Below are positions 9,557 to 23,655 of a DNA stretch of 42,359 nucleotides, piece after piece (the stretch's first letter is position 1; the number at the start of each line of letters is the position of its first letter). The translations under genes were made by a program, and so were the position numbers. The notes beneath the pieces were generated by a model that saw only the letters and a list, made by a program, of their open reading frames with translations, had not been told where the DNA came from and searched no databases. The stretch is from assembly GCA_021443665.1 (NCBI GenBank), contig JABUTN010000007.1, positions 1-42,359 on the forward strand, given 5' to 3'. This DNA comes from Bacteroidales bacterium (GTDB lineage: Bacteria > Bacteroidota > Bacteroidia > Bacteroidales > UBA932).

Positions 9557-11098
9557 ATGACACAAGAGGAAGTTTTCAAAAACCTTACCGCCCACTGCAA
9601 GGAGTACGGTTTCATTTTCCAGTCCAGCGAGATTTATGATGGACTCAGCGCCGTGTATGACTATGGTCAGCTCGGTTCGGAACTCAAGAACAACATCAAG
9701 AAATACTGGTGGGAGGCTATGGTCCGCCTCCACGAGAACATCGTGGGCATCGACGCGGCCATCTTTATGCACCCCCGCACTTGGGAGGCTTCGGGCCATG
9801 TGGGAGCCTTCAACGACCCCCTGATTGACAACAAAGATTCCAAGAAAAGGTATCGCGCCGATGTCCTGCTTGAGGAATATATCGCCAAACTCGAGGAGAA
9901 GAACAACAAGGAGGTGGAGAAAGGCAGGCGCAAATGGGGCGAGAGTTTCAACGAGGAGCAGTTCCGCGCCACCAATCCCAATGTCCTGCGCAATCAGGCC
10001 AAGATTGAGGATGTGAAGGCCAAGATGGTGGCCGCCCTCAACGCCAACGACCTCAAAGCGCTCCGCGACCTCATCATCGAGTGCGAGATTGTGTGCCCCA
10101 TTTCAGGCACCAAGAACTGGACCGATGTCCGCCAGTTCAACCTGATGTTCAGCACCCAGCTCGGCAACATCTCCGGAGAGGACGGCACCATTTACCTGCG
10201 TCCCGAGACCGCCCAGGGCATTTTCGTGAACTTCCTCAATGTACAGAAGACCGGCCGTATGAAGATTCCCTTCGGCATCGCACAGATAGGCAAGGCCTTC
10301 CGCAACGAGATTGTGGCCCGTCAGTTCATCTTCCGTATGAGGGAGTTTGAGCAGATGGAGATGCAGTTTTTCGTGAAGCCCGGCACCGAACTCGAGTGGT
10401 TCAAGGCCTGGAAACAGACCCGTCTCGCCTGGCACAAGGCTCTTGGACTCGGCGACCAGAAATACCGTTTCCACGACCACGACAAGCTCGCCCACTACGC
10501 AAACGCCGCCACGGACATAGAGTTCGAGTTCCCCTTCGGATTTAAAGAGCTTGAGGGCATACACTCACGCACCAACTACGACCTCTCACGCCATCAGGAA
10601 TACTCCGGCCGCAAGATTCAGTATTTCGACCCCGAGACCAACGAAAGTTATGTGCCTTACGTAATCGAGACCTCAATCGGTCTGGACCGTATGTTCCTCG
10701 CCATTATGAGCTCGGCATACAAGGAGGAGACCCTCGAAAACGGTGAGACCCGTGTGGTTCTGGGCATCCCCGCCCCCCTTGCCCCTGTCAAGCTCGCAGT
10801 GCTTCCCCTCATCAAGAAGGACGGTCTGCCCGAACTCGCCCATAAAATCATGAACGAACTCAAGCTGGAATTCAACTGCCAGTACGACGAGAAGGACTCC
10901 ATAGGCAAACGCTACCGCCGTCAGGATGCCATCGGCACTCCCTTCTGCATCACCGTTGACCACCAGAGTCTCCAGGACAACACCGTAACCATACGCTACC
11001 GCGACACAATGACCCAGGAGCGCATCAGCATAGACAGTCTCCACGACCTGATTTCAAGTAAGGTGGACTACAAAAATTTGTTTGCAAAGATTATTTAA
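9557..11098 (+). CDS. glyS: Glycyl-tRNA synthetase (alpha2 type)
   Basis: SGHVGAFNDPLIDNKDSKKRYRAD, YLRPETAQGIFVNF, FRNEIVARQFIFRMREFEQMEMQFF, YVIETSIGLDRMFLAIM; 513 aa. Confidence 0.97.
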   Translation: MTQEEVFKNLTAHCKEYGFIFQSSEIYDGLSAVYDYGQLGSELKNNIKKYWWEAMVRLHENIVGIDAAIFMHPRTWEASGHVGAFNDPLIDNKDSKKRYRADVLLEEYIAKLEEKNNKEVEKGRRKWGESFNEEQFRATNPNVLRNQAKIEDVKAKMVAALNANDLKALRDLIIECEIVCPISGTKNWTDVRQFNLMFSTQLGNISGEDGTIYLRPETAQGIFVNFLNVQKTGRMKIPFGIAQIGKAFRNEIVARQFIFRMREFEQMEMQFFVKPGTELEWFKAWKQTRLAWHKALGLGDQKYRFHDHDKLAHYANAATDIEFEFPFGFKELEGIHSRTNYDLSRHQEYSGRKIQYFDPETNESYVPYVIETSIGLDRMFLAIMSSAYKEETLENGETRVVLGIPAPLAPVKLAVLPLIKKDGLPELAHKIMNELKLEFNCQYDEKDSIGKRYRRQDAIGTPFCITVDHQSLQDNTVTIRYRDTMTQERISIDSLHDLISSKVDYKNLFAKII

Positions 11099-11119
11099 CT
11101 ACCTTTGCACTCCCGCAAC

Positions 11120-11209
11120 GGTGAGGTGGGTGAGTGGCTTAAACCACCAGTTTGCTAAACTGACGTACGGGTAACCGTACCGGGGGTTCGAATCCCCCCC
11201 TCACCGCCA
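11120..11209 (+). tRNA. tRNA-Ser(GCT), CCA encoded
   Basis: Acceptor GGTGAGG/CCTCACC, anticodon arm CAGTTTGCTAAACTG, long variable arm, T arm GGGGGTTCGAATCCCCC, GCCA 3' end; preceded by TACCTTTG at 11100-11107. Confidence 0.96.
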
Positions 11210-11222
11210 ATGGAAAACTAAA

Positions 11223-11259
11223 AACAGGGAAAGAACTTGCTCTTTCCTTGTTTTTTTTG
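11223..11259 (+). terminator. Rho-independent terminator after tRNA-Ser
   Basis: AACAGGGAAAGA-acttgc-TCTTTCCTTGTT (12-bp stem, one G-T pair) followed by a T run. Confidence 0.85.
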
Positions 11260-11275
11260 TTTTCCAATTGGCACA

Positions 11276-11322
11276 CCTCCGCCACAGGCGGAGGGGGATC
11301 GCTCGCGAATGCGAGCAATCCC
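11276..11322. repeat. Two adjacent near-perfect hairpins (REP-like palindromic element)
   Basis: CCTCCGCC-aca-GGCGGAGG (11276-11294) followed directly by GGGAT.GCTCGC-gaat-GCGAGC.ATCCC (11295-11322, one internal mismatch). Confidence 0.6.
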
Positions 11323-11382
11323 ATGAGGGGGGGGAGAAAAATTTTCTTACCTTTGTCCCTATCAACCATCTAACTACTATTT

Positions 11383-11835
11383 ATGAAAAAGTTCCTTACC
11401 CTCCTCGCTATGTCTCTCATAGCCCTCTCCTCTCTTGTTTCCTGCATCAAGGTCACTCCCCAATCCGCAGCCGGAACCTACAACTACTACAGCTTCGATG
11501 TTGAATTCAGCCCTAACACCATTGAACTTGAAGCTTGTGCAAGTGAATTGAAATCTGCTGCAAAAGAAGCTTTCACGGGTTCGTCCTTTGTCCTTAATGC
11601 AGACAATACATGCACTATGGTATTGGACGGGTTCTCTGTCCCCGGCACCTATATCCTCACAGAATCAGGCGAGATTTCTTTTCTCCTGAGTGACGACAAC
11701 CCTATCATCGGCGGAAAAATCAACAACGACACCCTGACTTTAAGCGTCGATCTTCTGCAGATAGATACTTTCAAGGATACACTCAAGGCCTTTGGCGCGG
11801 AAACCTTCAATATGAAGGTGACTTTCAAGAAATAA
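11383..11835 (+). CDS. Small lipoprotein, possibly lipocalin-like
   Basis: Lipobox ALSSLVSC; ~130 aa with alternating beta pattern (FVLNADNTCTMVLDGFSVPGTYILTESGEISFLLSD). TACCTTTG box at 11348-11355. Confidence 0.65.
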   Translation: MKKFLTLLAMSLIALSSLVSCIKVTPQSAAGTYNYYSFDVEFSPNTIELEACASELKSAAKEAFTGSSFVLNADNTCTMVLDGFSVPGTYILTESGEISFLLSDDNPIIGGKINNDTLTLSVDLLQIDTFKDTLKAFGAETFNMKVTFKK

Positions 11836-16658
<4,823 letters not shown>

Positions 16659-16669
16659 TTCCTCATCCT

Positions 16670-18199
16670 ATGAAAAAAACTTTTCTTGGAGTCCTTGCAA
16701 TGGCGCTTATTGTACTCGCCGCCTGCAGCAAGGAAAAACCCGGCGCCGGTGAATCCGAAAGGCAGGAGCCTACGGAAATAGTCACTCTGACCGCCTCCCT
16801 GCCCGACGAGGAGGCCACAAAGACAGCATACGAATACGATTCAGCAAGCAAGAAACTGAAGGTCACCTGGGCTGAAGGGGATCAGATTGCCCTCTATGCC
16901 ACAAACGGCTCAGGCACGGAAGCCGATGTGATTCTGGCTCTTTCCCAAGGTGCAGGCACCAAGACTGCCACCTTCACTGTCACCCGGGGAGAAATTGAGA
17001 GCAATCTCAACTATACTGCAGTATATCCTTACAACGCCGGCAAGGATGCCGCAGCCTGGAACAGTTTCATTGCCACAGCCCAGACCCAGGATATGACTGA
17101 AGGCAGGCAGACCGACCACATCGGGAATAATGCCGTTATGAGTGCCGACCTGGCTGCAGGAGAGACAACTATGGATTTCGGATACCGCTTTGCCGTTTTC
17201 AAGGTCAGCTATGACTTCGCAAATCAGAAAAACGGGAATCTTTTCATCTATGATGGAAATGCCCCCACCTCTGTAAGTGTAGCCGGCGCCTGGGGAGACC
17301 GGGCTTATACTGTCCTGCTCACGAATGTCCCGAAAATCGGGCAGGGCCGGCGAAAAATCACCGCCTTCATTGTCACCCCCCTTGCAGAAGAAGCGAGCAT
17401 AGGCCTTTCTGCGGGCTTCAATTTCCATACAGATTCCCTCGCCGCCTTCAAGTTTGCAAAAAAGAGCAGGAACATCGAGGCGAAACTCTACAATGCCGAT
17501 TTCAGCACCGGCGCCACTCAGATTGCCGGCGTTTCCGTCTCTGAGGGCAGCGCCCACTGCTGGGTACAGCTTTGGACAGACGGTCCCAAATGGGCAAGCA
17601 CCAACGTAGGAGCCACATCCCCGAGCGACACCGGTTACTATTTCCGTTGGGGTGAACAAATGGGATGGAGAGTGAAAGACAACAGCACGGCTCTCAGTAG
17701 CACCAACTGCATCCAATACGACAAGACCGGAATACAAACAGGGTCTGTCTGGAAAGATACTACTTTTACAGATAAAAGTTGGCCGCTTTATGGAAAAGAC
17801 ATTGCCGATTTTGGCGGAACAATAAACAATACATACGGCAATATCACTTATGGGGATGCCGCCACCTACAACTGGGGTGCAGGCTGGCGTATGCCCAATT
17901 CTTCAGAAGCCGGAAAATTGGAAAGCAGCTGTGATTGGAGAAGGGAAGGAGAAATAGCCGTATTTACGGGGCGTATCTCCCACTCCGTCTGCAGCATCAG
18001 AATCCGGAGCAACGGCTACTGCGAATCCACAAGCCGCAATGAAGCCGATAAGTGTTACTACTGGACCTCTTCTCCTTATTATGATGAGGAGAAGAAAAAT
18101 ATATATGCCAAATACCTTTGGATAACCAATGGGACACGTACTGTTTACTACGATGGACTGAAGTACGCAGGCCACGGCATACGCCCTGTCATGAAATAA
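16670..18199 (+). CDS. Paralogous lipoprotein with fimbrillin-like N-terminus and FISUMP-like C-terminal domain
   Basis: Lipobox LAAC; TASLPDEEATKTAYEYDSASKKLKVTWAEGDQIALYA aligns by eye with TVSLPDDAGTRTSYDYDEVNKLLKVTWVSGDKIGVYS of the previous gene; C-terminus WASTNVGATSPSDTGYYFRWGE ... WGAGWRMPNSSEAGKL ... YYWTSSPY ... GIRPVMK. Confidence 0.8.
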   Translation: MKKTFLGVLAMALIVLAACSKEKPGAGESERQEPTEIVTLTASLPDEEATKTAYEYDSASKKLKVTWAEGDQIALYATNGSGTEADVILALSQGAGTKTATFTVTRGEIESNLNYTAVYPYNAGKDAAAWNSFIATAQTQDMTEGRQTDHIGNNAVMSADLAAGETTMDFGYRFAVFKVSYDFANQKNGNLFIYDGNAPTSVSVAGAWGDRAYTVLLTNVPKIGQGRRKITAFIVTPLAEEASIGLSAGFNFHTDSLAAFKFAKKSRNIEAKLYNADFSTGATQIAGVSVSEGSAHCWVQLWTDGPKWASTNVGATSPSDTGYYFRWGEQMGWRVKDNSTALSSTNCIQYDKTGIQTGSVWKDTTFTDKSWPLYGKDIADFGGTINNTYGNITYGDAATYNWGAGWRMPNSSEAGKLESSCDWRREGEIAVFTGRISHSVCSIRIRSNGYCESTSRNEADKCYYWTSSPYYDEEKKNIYAKYLWITNGTRTVYYDGLKYAGHGIRPVMK

Positions 18200-19997
18200 T
18201 AGGAAGCTCTTGATGAAAATGCTCCCACAGCAGCTTTGCTGCCCGGGTGCCGAGCAGCTGCTTCAACTCCTCGTAAGGGGCTTTCCTGATTTTTGAGATG
18301 GTGGCATAGGCCCCGTTGAGTTTTTCAACTGACACCTTTCCGAGTCCCGGTATGCCATCAAGTTCGCTGACAAGGGCGGCGGCACTGCGTCTGTTGCGGT
18401 GATGGGTGATGCCGAAACGGTGGGCCTCGTCACGCAGCTGCATTATGAGACGCAGGGAGGTGGAGTTCTTGTCGAGGAACAGGGGATAGGGGTCGCCCGG
18501 GACTATCAGTTCCTCCATCCTTTTAGCTATGCCTATCAGTTTTATCCTCTCCAGCAGACCAAGTTCGCCGAGGGCTTCCCAGGCCGCGTGGACCTGTCCC
18601 TTTCCGCCATCGACCACCACCAGCTGCGGCAAGGGTTCCCCCTGGGCCAGAAGCCGTGAATAGCGGCGGTTCACAACCTCCTTCATCGAGGCGAAATCGT
18701 CCGGCCCGACCACCGTCCTGATATTGAAATGGCGGTAGTCCTTTTTGCTCGGGGCGGCGTCCCTGAACACCACGCAGGAGGCCACGGGATTCGTGCCCTG
18801 CGTGTTGGAGTTGTCGAAACATTCTATATGCTCGGGCAACTCGGACATACCCAGATCGCGACGCAGGTTTTCGAGGATTTTCCGGCTGTGTTCCACAGGT
18901 GAGGTAAAAGCCTCCTGTTTCAACGACTCACTCTTGAGGGCGGCAGCATTCTTGCGGCTGAGTTCGAGCAGGGACAGCCTGTCGCCCTTCTGCGGAACGA
19001 CAAGGCCGGGATAGTCGCTCTCGGGCATAAAGGGAACTATGATCACGCTTGAGGGACTTCCACCTATACGCTCGTAAATCCCCCTCATCAGCGCATCCAG
19101 CACCACGGGCGGCTCCTCGTCCACCCTGCACTGCAGGGAAAGGTTTAGAGACTGCACTATGCAACCCTGGCGTAGCCGCAGGTAGTTGCCGTAGGCATCG
19201 CTTCCGTCTGAGACGAGGTTGAACACATCCGCATCGAGACGGCTTGTGCCCGCCACAAGGGATTTGGAATAATGCTCCTCCAAGAGGGTCTTGCGCTGTT
19301 TCCAGACCTGGGCCGACTCGAAATCGAGCCTTGCCGCCGCTTCCGCCATATTCTTTTCGAAACGGGCGATGACACCGGCCGAGTTGCCCTTCAGAATCTG
19401 TATGATCTGCTCTATCTGCTGTTCGTAGTCGGAGGCGGAAATGTCCCCCGTGCAGGGGGCGAGGCATTTCCCGAGATGGAAGTTGAGACAACGGCGAAAC
19501 TTCCCCTCGGCTATCGCCTTCTCGTTGAGGGAGAACTTGCAGGTCCTGAGGCTGAACATCGCCTCAAAGAGGTCAACGAGCGACTTGGCGTGGCAGGCGC
19601 TGCTGTAGGGCCCGAAATAGAGCGAGCCATCCCGCACGAAACGCCTTGTCGTGAACACGCGGGGAAAGGGCTCCCTGCGGACGCACACCCAGGGATAGGT
19701 CTTGCCGTCCTTGAGCAGAATGTTGTATTTGGGCTGAAACTCCTTGATGAGGTTGTTCTCGAGCAGGAAGGCATCGTGTTCGCTGTCAACCACGGCGGTG
19801 ATTATGTCGTCAATCTTGGCCACCAGCGCCGCCGTCTTGCGGCCGAGGGTGTGAGGGGGCCTGAAGTATGAACTCACCCTTTTCTTGAGGTCCTTCGCCT
19901 TGCCCACATAGATTACCTTTCCCTCCTTGTCGAGGAAACGATAGACTCCCGGACTGTGGGGCAGTAATTTGAGTTTGTCTGTAATGTCATTGGACAT
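18189..19997 (-). CDS. uvrC: Excinuclease ABC subunit C
   Basis: LPHSPGVYRFLDKEGKVIYVGKAKDLKKRVSSYF GIY-YIG domain; UVR motif; IECFDNSNTQGTNPVASCVVF; C-terminal HhH. Confidence 0.97.
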   Translation of the reverse strand: MSNDITDKLKLLPHSPGVYRFLDKEGKVIYVGKAKDLKKRVSSYFRPPHTLGRKTAALVAKIDDIITAVVDSEHDAFLLENNLIKEFQPKYNILLKDGKTYPWVCVRREPFPRVFTTRRFVRDGSLYFGPYSSACHAKSLVDLFEAMFSLRTCKFSLNEKAIAEGKFRRCLNFHLGKCLAPCTGDISASDYEQQIEQIIQILKGNSAGVIARFEKNMAEAAARLDFESAQVWKQRKTLLEEHYSKSLVAGTSRLDADVFNLVSDGSDAYGNYLRLRQGCIVQSLNLSLQCRVDEEPPVVLDALMRGIYERIGGSPSSVIIVPFMPESDYPGLVVPQKGDRLSLLELSRKNAAALKSESLKQEAFTSPVEHSRKILENLRRDLGMSELPEHIECFDNSNTQGTNPVASCVVFRDAAPSKKDYRHFNIRTVVGPDDFASMKEVVNRRYSRLLAQGEPLPQLVVVDGGKGQVHAAWEALGELGLLERIKLIGIAKRMEELIVPGDPYPLFLDKNSTSLRLIMQLRDEAHRFGITHHRNRRSAAALVSELDGIPGLGKVSVEKLNGAYATISKIRKAPYEELKQLLGTRAAKLLWEHFHQELPIIS

Positions 19998-20004
19998 ATT
20001 TGAC

Positions 20005-20012
20005 TATATTTG
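20005..20012 (+). promoter_or_regulatory. Bacteroidota -7 box (TATATTTG) for the fused acyltransferase
   Basis: TATATTTG-CGTTCGCT-ATG; overlaps the upstream part of the ORF-track call (MTIFAFA...), so the true start is ATG 20021. Confidence 0.6.
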
Positions 20013-20020
20013 CGTTCGCT

Positions 20021-21829
20021 ATGGAAAATTCAGAACCCAAGGCAAATTTAATCAAACTTTCCGACATAAAAAAAGCGCTCGGAATCAAGGGTTTCTTAGG
20101 TGATGCCCTCGGCTCCTGCGCCATGTCTGCCTTAGGTCTCAACAGCATCAACAAAATTTACCCGACTTTCAGTATGTACGAGGGCACGGAATTCACCCAC
20201 GAAGTGCTGAAAACATACAGAATCGGGACTGACATTGTTGAAAAAGAGCTTGCCAACATCCCCAAGAGCGGCCCCTTCGTTGTCGTCTCAAATCATCCTT
20301 TCGGAGGCTGGGACGGCATTGTGCTCTTCGACACCATTTCAAGCCTGAGGCCCGATTTCAAGATTCTGACCAACTATATCCTTTCCCTGATACCCAATCT
20401 CAAGGACTACTTCCTGGCCGTCAACCCCTTTTCAGACAAAAAGGAACTGCACAGCAGCACGGCAAGCCTCAAGGCAGCGATGCAGTTTGTGAAGGATGGG
20501 GGAGGTTTGGGCATTTTCCCCGCAGGGGAAGTCTCCACACGCCGCAAGGGCGAGAAATATGTCAGCGACTGCGAGTGGAACAAGAATATGATCAGGCTCA
20601 TACGCAGCCTCGGTTGTACCGTGGTTCCCGTCTATTTTGACGGGCAGAACAGCCTGAAATTCCACCTGCTCGGCCGCATCCACCCTATGCTCCGCACCAT
20701 AAATCTCCCCAACGAGCTTATCAGGCGCAGCGGATCGACCGTCACTATGCGCATAGGCAAGCCAATACTTCCCGCGGAAATCACCTCATACGGGGACAAC
20801 AGGAGCCTCGGCTTGTACCTGCGGCAGCGTTGTTACGCACTTGAAGCCAATATGCCCCGCAACGACTCTCCCGAAGAGCCTCTCGCCGGGGGGAAGGAAC
20901 TGGCGGCGCCTCAGGACAGGGCCGCGCTCGAAGCCGAGATTTCCTCCCTTGAAAGGGACTGCAAACTCTATGAACTGGCTTCCTACAAATGTTTCCTGAC
21001 CGACTCATACCGCATCCCCCATCTCCTTCAGGAACTCGGCCGGAAAAGGGAGGAGGCCTTCCGCGAAGTGGGCGAGGGCACGGGCAAAAGTTCGGACATA
21101 GACCGCTATGACGAGTATTATCGTCATCTCATATTGTGGGATGAGGGCAAGAAGGCCATAGTGGGAGCCTACAGGCTGGGCATAGGCAGCGAAATATATC
21201 CCAGAATGGGATTGAAGGGCTTCTACACCGGCACTCTCTTCGAATTCTCGCCCGAATTCGCCGAACAGATGGGCAAGTGCATAGAGCTCGGACGCTCCTT
21301 CGTCAGCACGGAATACCAGAAGGAGGCCCTGCCGCTTATGCTTCTTTTCAAGGGCCTGATGTATTCCGTGATGAAATTCCCTGAATGTGACCATATGATA
21401 GGCCCAGCGAGCATCAGCAGCTGGTATCCTCCCTTCTACCGCAGCCTGATGAGATATTATATGGCCTCGCGCTGCTGCCTGAAGTCCTATTCGAACTATG
21501 TGAAAGGCAAATGCCCCCCGAAGGATGATTTCCTGAGAGTGGACCCTTCAGCCCTGCTTGACAACAGCGTCTTGAGCGTGGAACAGTTTGACAGGATGCT
21601 GCTGAAACTTTCAAACGGCAAATACCGTCTCCCGACCCTTGTCAAGAAATACATCAAACTCGGGGCTGATATCCTCTCCTTCAATGTGGACCACGACTTC
21701 AACGACGATATGGATGCCTTCATCTATATGAACCTGAGGAAAGTCCCCCGTGAAGAACTCCTTATGCTGGTCAAGGGAGACCCTGAGCCGGACAAGGTTC
21801 TCGACTACTTCCTGAATAACAATCATTAG
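20021..21829 (+). CDS. Fused lysophospholipid O-acyltransferase (PlsC-like) / GNAT N-acyltransferase, OlsF-like aminolipid synthase
   Basis: N-terminal VVVSNHPFGGWDGIVL and LGIFPAGEVS acyltransferase motifs; C-terminal OlsB-like domain (YRHLILWDEGKKAIVGAYRLGIG ... CIELGRSFVSTEYQKEALPLMLLFKGL ... MIGPASISSWYPPFYRSLMRYY). Confidence 0.85.
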   Translation: MENSEPKANLIKLSDIKKALGIKGFLGDALGSCAMSALGLNSINKIYPTFSMYEGTEFTHEVLKTYRIGTDIVEKELANIPKSGPFVVVSNHPFGGWDGIVLFDTISSLRPDFKILTNYILSLIPNLKDYFLAVNPFSDKKELHSSTASLKAAMQFVKDGGGLGIFPAGEVSTRRKGEKYVSDCEWNKNMIRLIRSLGCTVVPVYFDGQNSLKFHLLGRIHPMLRTINLPNELIRRSGSTVTMRIGKPILPAEITSYGDNRSLGLYLRQRCYALEANMPRNDSPEEPLAGGKELAAPQDRAALEAEISSLERDCKLYELASYKCFLTDSYRIPHLLQELGRKREEAFREVGEGTGKSSDIDRYDEYYRHLILWDEGKKAIVGAYRLGIGSEIYPRMGLKGFYTGTLFEFSPEFAEQMGKCIELGRSFVSTEYQKEALPLMLLFKGLMYSVMKFPECDHMIGPASISSWYPPFYRSLMRYYMASRCCLKSYSNYVKGKCPPKDDFLRVDPSALLDNSVLSVEQFDRMLLKLSNGKYRLPTLVKKYIKLGADILSFNVDHDFNDDMDAFIYMNLRKVPREELLMLVKGDPEPDKVLDYFLNNNH

Positions 21830-21832
21830 ATT

Positions 21833-23101
21833 ATGCATATAGACACCACTTGCGTCCAGGCCGGCTATACCCCTGGAAATGGTGAACCGAGACAGGTTCC
21901 CATCATTCAGTCCACCACCTTCAAGTATGACACTTCGGAGGATATGGGCAAACTTTTTGACCTTGAAGCCCCCGGCTATTTCTATACACGCCTACAGAAT
22001 CCCACCAACGATTTCGTGGCGGCAAAGATTGCCGCGATGGAGGGTGGCACGGCCGCAATGCTGACCAGCAGCGGACAGGCCGCAAGTTTCTTCTCCCTGT
22101 TCAATCTCTGCGAGAACGGAGGCCATATCGTATCCTCAAGCAGCATTTACGGCGGCACCTTCAACCTGATAGCCGTGACTATGGCGAAGATGGGCATCAG
22201 CGTGACTTTCGTCCCCCCCACAGCCACTGAGGAGGAACTCCACGCCGCCTTCAGGCCCAACACTCGTGTCGTTTTCGGAGAGACCATCGCCAATCCCGCA
22301 CTCACGGTGCTTGACATCGAAATGTACGCAAGGGTCGCCCACGAGCACGGAGTGCCTCTGGTTGTGGACAACACTTTTCCCACTCCCGTCAACTGCAGAC
22401 CCTTCGAATGGGGCGCCGATATCGTGACCCACGCCACCACGAAATATATGGACGGCCACGGTTCCGCCGTGGGCGGGGCCATTGTGGACTCGGGCAAATT
22501 CGACTGGAGGGCCCACGCCGACAAGTTCCCCGGACTCTGCACCCCCGATGAAAGCTACCACGGCATCACCTATGTGGACAGGTTCGGCCTGGAAGGCGCC
22601 TTCATCACAAAATGCACCGCCCAGCTGATGAGAGACCTTGGCAGCATACAGTCGCCCCAGCACGCATTCCTGCTCAATCTCGGACTCGAATCCCTGCATG
22701 TGCGTATGCCCAAGCACGTGGAAAACGGGCAGGCAGTGGCTGAATTCCTTGAGCAGCACCCCAAGGTTGAGAGCGTGAGATACTCCGGACTTCCTTCAGA
22801 CCCCTATTACAAGCTGGCTCAGAAATACCTGCCGAACGGAGGCTGCGGTGTTGTCAGCTTCGTGATAAAGGGCAAGCGCCAGGATGCTCTGGACTTTATG
22901 AGAAGACTTAAGCTGATTGCCATAGAAACCCACGTGGCAGACGCCCGTTCCTGCTGCCTGAACCCTGCTACGGCCACACACCGCCAGTTGAGCGATGCCC
23001 AACTTGAAGCCGCAGGCATTCCTGTAGGACTCGTGCGCCTCAGCTGCGGTCTCGAAAACAAGGCCGACCTGATAGCTGACCTCGCCCAGGCCCTGGGTTA
23101 A
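21833..23101 (+). CDS. metY: O-acetylhomoserine aminocarboxypropyltransferase / sulfhydrylase
   Basis: TTCVQAGYTPGNGEPRQVPIIQSTTFKYDT, YTRLQNPTN, MLTSSGQAASFFSLFNL, ADIVTHATTKYMDGHGSAVGGAIVD (PLP lysine), HVADARSCCLNPATATHRQL. Confidence 0.95.
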   Translation: MHIDTTCVQAGYTPGNGEPRQVPIIQSTTFKYDTSEDMGKLFDLEAPGYFYTRLQNPTNDFVAAKIAAMEGGTAAMLTSSGQAASFFSLFNLCENGGHIVSSSSIYGGTFNLIAVTMAKMGISVTFVPPTATEEELHAAFRPNTRVVFGETIANPALTVLDIEMYARVAHEHGVPLVVDNTFPTPVNCRPFEWGADIVTHATTKYMDGHGSAVGGAIVDSGKFDWRAHADKFPGLCTPDESYHGITYVDRFGLEGAFITKCTAQLMRDLGSIQSPQHAFLLNLGLESLHVRMPKHVENGQAVAEFLEQHPKVESVRYSGLPSDPYYKLAQKYLPNGGCGVVSFVIKGKRQDALDFMRRLKLIAIETHVADARSCCLNPATATHRQLSDAQLEAAGIPVGLVRLSCGLENKADLIADLAQALG

Positions 23102-23113
23102 TTTATCCGGATA

Positions 23114-23347
23114 TTACGGAACAGGATCGTAGCCGCTGCCTCCCCAGGGATGGCAGCGCAGGATGCGTTTGGCACTCAGATAAAAGCCTTTGAACACTCC
23201 GTGCTTGCGGAAGGCCTCCAAGGCATACTGGGAGCAGGTGGGGGTGAACCTGCAGGCGGGGGGCGTAAAGGGTGAGATGCACTTCCGATAGAAGAGAATC
23301 AGAAATACAAAGGGGAAAATGAATATTTTCCTCAGGACTTCTTTCAT
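23114..23347 (-). CDS. yidD: Membrane protein insertion efficiency factor YidD
   Basis: [60 protein letters not shown]. Confidence 0.96.
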   Translation of the reverse strand: MKEVLRKIFIFPFVFLILFYRKCISPFTPPACRFTPTCSQYALEAFRKHGVFKGFYLSAKRILRCHPWGGSGYDPVP

Positions 23348-23649
23348 AACTTGCCGAGGGCTTCCTTGAGAGAGTTGTCTATCTGATGGAAATCACAAAG
23401 TTTTGTGCTGATATAGATTATCAGAAGGTGCCTGTGCTCCAAAACGGGGAATTCTCCCTTTGAAAGGCGCAGCGACTCTCGGATGCGGCGGCGGATATAA
23501 TTGCGCTTCACCGCCCTCTTGAACATTTTCTTGGGCACGGAGATGATGACCCGCGGCTCTTCCCCCTCAGCTGCATCCGCAGACAAAATCTTGTAGGGGA
23601 AACTCACGAGCGAAACACCGCTCTTGTATAGTTTTTCGGCAAATTTCAT
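23344..23649 (-). CDS. rnpA: Ribonuclease P protein component
   Basis: [34 protein letters not shown] motif; ATGA overlap with yidD. Confidence 0.94.
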   Translation of the reverse strand: MKFAEKLYKSGVSLVSFPYKILSADAAEGEEPRVIISVPKKMFKRAVKRNYIRRRIRESLRLSKGEFPVLEHRHLLIIYISTKLCDFHQIDNSLKEALGKL

Positions 23650-23655
23650 AGGGGA

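Noticed and set aside
11139-11369. 76-aa minus-strand ORF crossing tRNA-Ser
   Set aside because: Translation of the tRNA complement (RGGFEPPVRLPVRQFSKLVV), terminator and hairpins; spurious.
22690-22706. Additional parS candidates around CACGTG cores (e.g. 22695, 22933, 29878, 35328)
   Set aside because: Only the 6-8 bp core matches; flanks do not form the TGTTYC...GRAACA palindrome.
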